A DNA stretch of 64,000 nucleotides, taken from Spirochaetales bacterium. GTDB taxonomy: Bacteria; Spirochaetota; Leptospiria; Leptospirales; Leptonemataceae. Positions 58,722-64,000 of the stretch are shown here, in pieces. The notes under the pieces are model-generated. The model had not been told where the DNA came from and searched no databases. It saw only the letters and a list, made by a program, of their open reading frames with translations. Position numbers and translations under genes: made by a program. The DNA is taken from NCBI GenBank assembly GCA_015075425.1, contig JABTUL010000001.1, positions 1,426,001-1,490,000 of the forward strand, read 5' to 3'. Within the stretch, counting starts at the first letter, position 1, and each line of letters begins with the position of its first letter.

Positions 58722-60023
58722 TTAGCTGCGTTCGTCAAGTTTCTGGTACGGTCGCTCCAGGGGCCCGGTGTAGATTTGCTGGGGTCGTATCTGCCCTCCG
58801 CCCCCGGAACCCAGGTTTTCCCGGACATCGGACCAGTGGGCGAGCCAACCCGCCAGTTTTCCGATGGCCCGCACAACATTGTGCATCTCTGCGGGAATCC
58901 CCAGCAGCTCAAAAATAAGGGACGAATAAAAATCGAGGTTGGGATAAAGATTTAGATCAATGAAATAAGGATGTCCCAGCACGAACTGCTCCACTTCTGC
59001 CGCCTTATCAATGAGCGGGCGACGTCCGCCAGCGCCTTTGGCGGCAAGGAAAGTCCGATAGAGCTGCTTGCTCAGGTCCGCCCGTGGATCCGTGAGTGCG
59101 TACTTTTTATGTCCCAGTCCATTGGTGCGCAGGGTGCCCGTTCCCTTGATAAAAGGTTCAAAGTATTTTTCCGGAGTCTGGTTACTTTCCACCATGGCCT
59201 GTAGCATGCGGATGGGAGATACATTGCTAAAACTTTCCCGTGCACCCCAGAGTGCGCAGAGTCCGGCGCTGATGGACGCAAAAAGATTGGCCTGCGTTGA
59301 AGCGACCAGCCGGACCGTGGTTGTGGCTACATTTTGCTCGTGATCGGCGTAGAGGATAAGCATCTGATTGAGAATTCGCGCATCTGCCGGGTTTACGTTG
59401 TAGGGCTCTGTAGGCAGCGCAAACATCATGTTCAGAAAATTCTCGCAGTAGGGCAGGGCATCACGGGGGTAAATAATGGGCTCGCCAATGGACCGCTTGT
59501 AAGACCAGGCAGCCAGCGTTCGTACTTTGGCCAACAGTCGCGTCTTGACATCAATGCCTTTGCGTTTGTTTTCCTCATAGGAGGCCGGATAATAACTGGA
59601 TAGAGACGTGACCATTGTAGACAGCATGCCCAGAGGGTGAGACCTGCCGGGGAAGGCATCGAAGAAGAGCTTCATCTGCTCATGGATCATGGAGTGTTTG
59701 GAGAGGGAGAGAGAGAATTCGCGCAGTTCCTCACGATTGGGTAGTTTTCCCCGAATCAATAGATAAGACGTTTCTACAAAAGTGGAGTGTTCGATCAGAT
59801 CCTTGATATTATAGCCACGGTAGAAAAGCCTCCCCTGCCTGGTATCGATCCAGGTTATATCGCTTAAGGCGATTGCCGTGTTGAGCAGGCGCGGATCGTA
59901 AAGGGCATAGCCTGTTTTCGCAAGCAGCCGGTCAACATTGACAGCTTTGCTGCCATCCGCTCCAGTGATAACAGGAAGGGCAATGGACTGGCCTCCCAAG
60001 CGAAGCTCTGCTTGTTCTGACAT
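58722..60023 (-). CDS. citrate synthase-like protein without the usual catalytic His
   Basis: The 433-residue protein has the type II citrate synthase fold: LFYRGYNIKDLIEHS, LILYADHEQN (oxaloacetate-binding His228), NGLGHKKY (His305) and YPNLDFYSS (Asp364). In the position of the WGPxHGGAN loop that carries the catalytic His, it has LWGARESFSNV, so Glu263 stands where the His should be. Normally that His activates acetyl-CoA. The rest is intact, so it may use another mechanism, another acyl-CoA, or have a non-catalytic or regulatory role. A true citrate synthase may be encoded elsewhere. Start ATG 60023 is clear of the next gene by 45 bases. Confidence 0.85.
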   Translation of the reverse strand: MSEQAELRLGGQSIALPVITGADGSKAVNVDRLLAKTGYALYDPRLLNTAIALSDITWIDTRQGRLFYRGYNIKDLIEHSTFVETSYLLIRGKLPNREELREFSLSLSKHSMIHEQMKLFFDAFPGRSHPLGMLSTMVTSLSSYYPASYEENKRKGIDVKTRLLAKVRTLAAWSYKRSIGEPIIYPRDALPYCENFLNMMFALPTEPYNVNPADARILNQMLILYADHEQNVATTTVRLVASTQANLFASISAGLCALWGARESFSNVSPIRMLQAMVESNQTPEKYFEPFIKGTGTLRTNGLGHKKYALTDPRADLSKQLYRTFLAAKGAGGRRPLIDKAAEVEQFVLGHPYFIDLNLYPNLDFYSSLIFELLGIPAEMHNVVRAIGKLAGWLAHWSDVRENLGSGGGGQIRPQQIYTGPLERPYQKLDERS

Positions 60024-60068
60024 GCCGACAGTAACCCCGAATCGTCAAGTCCTGACAAGCCCAAATTT

Positions 60069-60632
60069 TCAGGGCAGCAGCGCCGGGGGCAGGTCTGTGA
60101 GAATGCGTTTGCCTTCCGGGGTTCGGGCAAATTCATTCAGAAAAGTCAGGCGGTCACGGTAGCCGTAGATTTCACACAGGCTGCGCAGATGCAAATAGTG
60201 CAGGGTGGCAAGCGACAGAATCTCTCTCTTTTTACCGAGCCAGAGCTCCCGGAGTGCCAGTCGGTCCCTTGAATGCAACCAGGCGGCATCCGCCTGAGCA
60301 GCGGCCAGGTCAAAACGGACGTGCGGCGGGGGTTTTTTCCCGGCTGGCAGCCTGTCTGCGACGCGCGAGGCCTCCATCAGGGCGAGCTGCATCCGCCTGG
60401 CCGCGACGGGTGTGGTCTGCGGAGTCTGTAACTGGCTGCAAAGCTCTCCAGAGCGGGCCAGACAATTTCTATTTGTGCGCAGAAAATCAAAGTATGACTG
60501 ATAGCTGCGATCTCCGCTGCTCGTTGCCTGAAAAAGAGCCAGGGATAACTGGTGGATGAGGTAGAGATCCTGGTTACTATCGGCTTTTACTTCCAGGGAG
60601 AGCAAGACAAGAAGAAGGGCTGCTTTTCTCAA
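60069..60632 (-). CDS. secreted protein of unknown function
   Basis: The 187-residue protein starts with a signal peptide (MRKAALLLVLLSLEVKA) and is otherwise helical and charged, with no recognised domain. It has four Cys residues (CLARSGELC and SLCEIYGY among them), possibly disulphide-bonded outside. The start overlaps the pseudokinase gene by ATGA, so it is translated with the sensor pair and may be a periplasmic partner of it. Confidence 0.65.
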   Translation of the reverse strand: MRKAALLLVLLSLEVKADSNQDLYLIHQLSLALFQATSSGDRSYQSYFDFLRTNRNCLARSGELCSQLQTPQTTPVAARRMQLALMEASRVADRLPAGKKPPPHVRFDLAAAQADAAWLHSRDRLALRELWLGKKREILSLATLHYLHLRSLCEIYGYRDRLTFLNEFARTPEGKRILTDLPPALLP

Positions 60633-62560
60633 GCGGATCGTTTGAGACGGGATTTGATATAGCTGCCCAGTTCGCCCAGACTCATATTGGCCCGTAATTT
60701 GCCCACCGGCTCGGCTGTCACTTCCACGGGAGAGATGGCCGGCTCAAGGGTGGAAGCCACTTTGATTTCCGCTGTTTTGAGCTGGGAGCCATCGGTGGAG
60801 AACGCGGGCAGTTTGATGTCGATGCGCAGATACTTGCGGTTGATGATGTGGATATTAAGCTCACCGGACAGGATACGGACAATCTGGCGGATGATAGCCC
60901 ACTTGACCCATTGAGAACTCTGGTCGGGATTTTCACTGGTGAGAAGCTCATACAGGCGACGGGTGTGGCGAAATTCAGGATGGAACATGAGAAAACGGAA
61001 ATGGACATTGTTTTTGAGATCGGATGTGATGATCAGGTCGATATGGCGGAAGCGGCGGAAGCCCGGAAAGTCAATCAGGCGTATGACAATGGAATTCACC
61101 AGTTCAAGGCTTGTGGACAGAACAATGTCCGGGTTAACTTTGATGTGGCAGGTAATGATATTCTGGGGGATCACCGCCGTAATAAAATCATTGAAGTTGA
61201 CCTGCTCTGTGTACTCTGGCCGGGAGATCACTTCCAGTCGGCTGAGTTCCAGGATATCATCCAGGTTGGCCTGCAGTTGTTCGATCTCCAACTTGAGCTC
61301 AGGGATACGTTCCGTTGCATTTTCAGTTTGAATGTTTGCGTAAATTTCAGAAATGCGATCTGCGGGTTTGCGAATGATGGTATGCAGATAGGCAAAGATG
61401 CGATCGCGCAGTTCATTTACCGTGTTGAGTTGCTCGCGGCGTCCCTTCACACTCTGCTGCAGTTTGATCAAGCGATGGATGAGAGCCACGGAAACGAAAA
61501 GATTAAAGAGCAGTCCGCCACCGCTGAGGCTGCTCTGGCCTTCCAGCCAGCCATGCTCGGTGGCGTAATAGTAGATGGCATTGATGGTCATAAAGAGAAT
61601 GCCAACGCCAATGATGATGGCCGTTTTTTCCCGCTTTTCCACGGCTCGCCGGTAGGTAGAAATTAAGTAGAAAGCAAACACCGGTAAATTGAGCAGAAAC
61701 CAGATGCTGATGATGTAGTTCCAGATCAACGGACTGAAGGTGACAAGGATTCCAGTGGCGGTGATGGCGTTGAACAGAGGATAGCTTCGCAGTAGCCCCT
61801 GAGGCTTTATGTGAAAGATCTTGATGAAAAAGAAGTAGAAAGCCGTCGGCATGGCAATGTAGGAAAGCTGCTCCGCCAGTTTCAGCGGAAAGAAAAGCTG
61901 GGGCATGATATCCATGCGAATTTCGTTCCGGAGGAACAGTTGCACTCCAAAGCTGATAGCGAATACCCCATACCACAGATATTCGCCAAACTGTCTCATT
62001 CGTCGGTAGAGGATGATGAAAAATGAGCCGGAGATAAAAAATAGAGCGGCAAAGATCAGATCGTAAATATCGTTCTTGAGAAATTGCCAGCTGGCATCTG
62101 AAACAATCTGCAATCCCAGTGGCCCGGCTGTAATGCCGATTTGATCATAGAATTGACCCGTAATACGAATCGCGATGACATTTTCACCATTGTGAATGAG
62201 TCGTCGCGGAAGGGGGTAGATGCGCGGATGTCCGTAGCCGGCTTTCCGCCTGCCGATCAGTTCGCCGTTGAAATAGGTTTCATCCTGATCGTAAACCGCT
62301 CCCAGTACGAGGGCTACAGAACCATTGAATTGATCGGGAGAGAGTTCTACTCTTTTTCTGAGCCAGAAAACGCCGCCTTTACCGGCCCGGCTCAGGTTGC
62401 CGGGTAACTGCACATCTGTCCAGTTCTGGTCGGCAAGATCCATGCGGCTGAAATTTTGCTGATCCACAGTGCTGAATTTCCAGGGTCCGCTCAGGGAGAA
62501 AAGGTTCTCCTGGGCCAGAAGGGGCAGCGCCAGAAAGTAGATAACGTAAATAACTCTCAT
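60629..62560 (-). CDS. 7TM-DISM sensor with degenerate histidine-kinase region
   Basis: The 643-residue protein has a signal peptide, a galactose-binding-like beta domain (LSGPWKFST, WLRKRVELSPD, NGENVIAIRITGQF), seven membrane helices (about 165-375), a DHp-like helix with AYLHTIIRKPAD, and a C-terminal kinase-like region. It has no recognisable ATP-binding N, G1 or G2 boxes; ELVNSIVIRLIDF stands near the N-box position. It is probably an inactive sensor that may pair with its intact upstream paralogue. It overlaps that gene and the downstream gene by ATGA. Confidence 0.8.
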   Translation of the reverse strand: MRVIYVIYFLALPLLAQENLFSLSGPWKFSTVDQQNFSRMDLADQNWTDVQLPGNLSRAGKGGVFWLRKRVELSPDQFNGSVALVLGAVYDQDETYFNGELIGRRKAGYGHPRIYPLPRRLIHNGENVIAIRITGQFYDQIGITAGPLGLQIVSDASWQFLKNDIYDLIFAALFFISGSFFIILYRRMRQFGEYLWYGVFAISFGVQLFLRNEIRMDIMPQLFFPLKLAEQLSYIAMPTAFYFFFIKIFHIKPQGLLRSYPLFNAITATGILVTFSPLIWNYIISIWFLLNLPVFAFYLISTYRRAVEKREKTAIIIGVGILFMTINAIYYYATEHGWLEGQSSLSGGGLLFNLFVSVALIHRLIKLQQSVKGRREQLNTVNELRDRIFAYLHTIIRKPADRISEIYANIQTENATERIPELKLEIEQLQANLDDILELSRLEVISRPEYTEQVNFNDFITAVIPQNIITCHIKVNPDIVLSTSLELVNSIVIRLIDFPGFRRFRHIDLIITSDLKNNVHFRFLMFHPEFRHTRRLYELLTSENPDQSSQWVKWAIIRQIVRILSGELNIHIINRKYLRIDIKLPAFSTDGSQLKTAEIKVASTLEPAISPVEVTAEPVGKLRANMSLGELGSYIKSRLKRSA

Positions 62561-64000
62561 GAGGCCCTGCCCGGTACTACGAAGGAAAAAACAGAATGGA
62601 AGCCAGGGGCGCTGCGCAGTTCTACCTTGCCGCGTAAATGGCGCGCTATGAGCTCTACCAGAGTCAGACCGATTCCGATTCCGGGCTTTTCTTGTTCGTC
62701 CGGACCGCGCACAAACTTCTGGAAAATCAAAGCCTGCTGCTCGGGGGGCAGACCCGGACCTTCGTCAACAACGTCAAAGCGAGTGCGGCCATCGTCATTA
62801 CTGACAATGACCTCAACGCGTCCGGTCGAATAGAGCAGCGCATTTTCAATGAGGTGATAAAGGGCCATGCCATACAGGTCAGGATCCCCCAGGATCTCAA
62901 AATCGTTCTCCGGCAGGATTGCCTGCAGGCGGCTTTTGCCGGCACCCGTGCCGAGTAGCGCGCTTTCAATCTGCTCTTTAACCAGGTTCTGGACGGAAAA
63001 ACGGACGTTACGGTCCGCGTAATCTTTTTGCTCGAGCAGGCGCATCAGATTGCTTTCATTTACAATATTATTCAGATTATGGAGCGACGATTCCAGCCTG
63101 ACCGGTCCACTACCCCCTTTCTTTCCCTGTTCCAGGGCCGTCACTCCGGCCATGAGTCCTTCAAGGAGGATCCTGAATTCGTTGGAAAAATGGAAGATGG
63201 AACGGGTCTTCTTGCGCTCCAGTTCCACGAGCCCCTTTTCCTGCTCCTGCATGGCGCGGTAGAGGCCTAAAATGGAGTCAGCGAGTTGCAGGGCAATGAA
63301 CGTTAAAAATACGGCAAAAAAATACACAGTAAGGCGGGGCCATGGCAGGGAAAGAAAGGTAACCAGCATATCGTAGAGAATGGCCGGAACAAGGCTCAGC
63401 ATGCCCATCACCACGTAGTAGAGTTTGTCTCTGTGGCTGTGGTAATACTGGCGGATAATCCAGAGGGCCAGAATCAAAGCAAATGCGATTGCTGCCAGAT
63501 TTAAGTCTATGATATAGTTCCACTGTCTGGTGGTGCGAGCAAACAAAGTGACCAGAAGTAAAAGACCGGCATAGGCATGGTAGCCCCAGATCAGCGGATG
63601 ATAATTTATCTTCAGTAAATGCACCAAATAATTTATGAAAAGGGCCGGCAGGATGATAATGAGCACCAGTTCTACCTGAAAGCTGGTAACAAAAGAGTCA
63701 AAAAGTTCATAGCGCATCCAGCTGCGGATCAGGTTGTACAATCCGAGAGTGAGTGCAAACAGAGCAAAGAACAGATTTTCCCGTTGTTCCCAGAAGAAGA
63801 CCGTGAAAAGAAAGAAAAACGCGGCGACCAGAATATAAGTAAAACTGGCGATGATTACCGGAACGTCGCGCAAAATGGTGCTGCGTCGCAATTCTCTTTC
63901 CGGCCCGATTCGCGGGACTCCCAGGATGCCGGCATCATTGACCGTGCCCTGAACCTTCACAGCTATGACGTTCAGTCCTTTTTTCCAGAGCTGTTCGGGA
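62557..64000 (-). CDS. 7TM-DISM histidine kinase, N-terminus beyond window
   Basis: The open frame continues past the apparent start (GTG 63960) to the window end: PEQLWKKGLNVIAVKVQGTV reads on in frame and matches the extracellular beta domain of the paralogue. The gene is therefore 5'-incomplete. Seven membrane helices follow (about 63850-63250). Then come a coiled DHp-like region and an intact ATPase: N box HLIENALLYS, G1 DEGPGLP and G2 GIGIGLTLV. The DHp region is weak: it lacks a clear HExxxP motif, and SIFHFSNEF is the likely site. It is a sensor for an external sugar or similar ligand; no response regulator is adjacent. Confidence 0.85.
   Translation of the reverse strand, partial: PEQLWKKGLNVIAVKVQGTVNDAGILGVPRIGPERELRRSTILRDVPVIIASFTYILVAAFFFLFTVFFWEQRENLFFALFALTLGLYNLIRSWMRYELFDSFVTSFQVELVLIIILPALFINYLVHLLKINYHPLIWGYHAYAGLLLLVTLFARTTRQWNYIIDLNLAAIAFALILALWIIRQYYHSHRDKLYYVVMGMLSLVPAILYDMLVTFLSLPWPRLTVYFFAVFLTFIALQLADSILGLYRAMQEQEKGLVELERKKTRSIFHFSNEFRILLEGLMAGVTALEQGKKGGSGPVRLESSLHNLNNIVNESNLMRLLEQKDYADRNVRFSVQNLVKEQIESALLGTGAGKSRLQAILPENDFEILGDPDLYGMALYHLIENALLYSTGRVEVIVSNDDGRTRFDVVDEGPGLPPEQQALIFQKFVRGPDEQEKPGIGIGLTLVELIARHLRGKVELRSAPGFHSVFSFVVPGRAS

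Noticed and set aside
1-64000. CRISPR arrays, tRNA and rRNA genes
   Set aside because: No regularly spaced direct repeats and no tRNA- or rRNA-like segments were noticed on either strand.

Overview
The window most likely comes from a spirochaete of the order Leptospirales (Leptospira/Leptonema/Turneriella type), moderately GC-rich. Pointers are a long SpiroCoCo-type coiled-coil protein, sensor kinases with a 7TM-DISM layout, several membrane-tethered SGNH hydrolases, a free transketolase N-terminal subunit and a cyclic-nucleotide-gated potassium channel near a class III cyclase. The taxonomic call is inference; no rRNA or tRNA gene was seen.

Layout. (1) Positions 1-3.6 kb hold minus-strand genes separated by two related imperfect inverted repeats that look like integron attC sites: a Ser/Thr kinase cut by the window edge, a DUF4062 protein, and a membrane GAF-like protein with a small basic ORF. 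(2) 3.6-7.6 kb is mobile-element debris: a frameshifted, truncated IS3-type transposase, an orphan antitoxin with the tail of a truncated partner gene, a dead group II intron whose reverse transcriptase lost its central part, and a DUF4143 ATPase preceded by a perfect palindrome. (3) 7.6-17.2 kb is a minus-strand defence island: a HIRAN protein, a HipA-like kinase with an EcoRII-N-like N-terminus, a nucleotidyltransferase remnant, and a type I restriction-modification locus (hsdR, hsdM, hsdS) with a DUF4258/YgiT toxin-antitoxin pair and a HEPN-like gene. (4) 17.2-18.7 kb holds a small unknown gene, a second copy of the palindrome, an arsR remnant and arsM. (5) 18.7-27.1 kb is a cell-envelope cluster: SGNH protein, multi-TM proteins, a GT2-GH16 fusion and a GT9 glycosyltransferase. 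(6) 27.1-34.7 kb holds an internally deleted oxidoreductase, a metallophosphoesterase, a class III cyclase, a broken Uma2 gene, a divergent doxX/marR pair with an operator, and a gated channel with a C-terminal FN3-like domain.

(7) 34.2-40.4 kb carries a signal-peptidase-like gene without the general-base Lys, then a tightly packed plus-strand run: HtrA protease, biotin ligase, coaX, a small membrane protein, transketolase N-half, polyprenyl synthase and an SGNH protein. (8) 40.4-51.2 kb is the most striking block: a minus-strand operon rnfB - giant PFOR - rnfC - rnfD - rnfG - rnfE - rnfA - ferredoxin - ferredoxin-NADP reductase, joined mostly by ATGA-type overlaps. It places pyruvate oxidation, ferredoxin, the ion-pumping Rnf complex and NADP reduction in one unit. 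(9) 51.2-64 kb holds an AlgI-type O-acyltransferase with an SGNH partner, a PsiE-like protein, the SpiroCoCo protein, a methyltransferase with recX, DUF1232, a citrate-synthase homologue lacking the usual catalytic His, and a sensor pair made of an intact 7TM-DISM kinase and a degenerate paralogue.

The best candidates for something undescribed are the attC-like cassettes carrying signalling and defence genes, the HipA-like kinase/HIRAN pair with an EcoRII-N-like sensor, and the PFOR-in-rnf operon.
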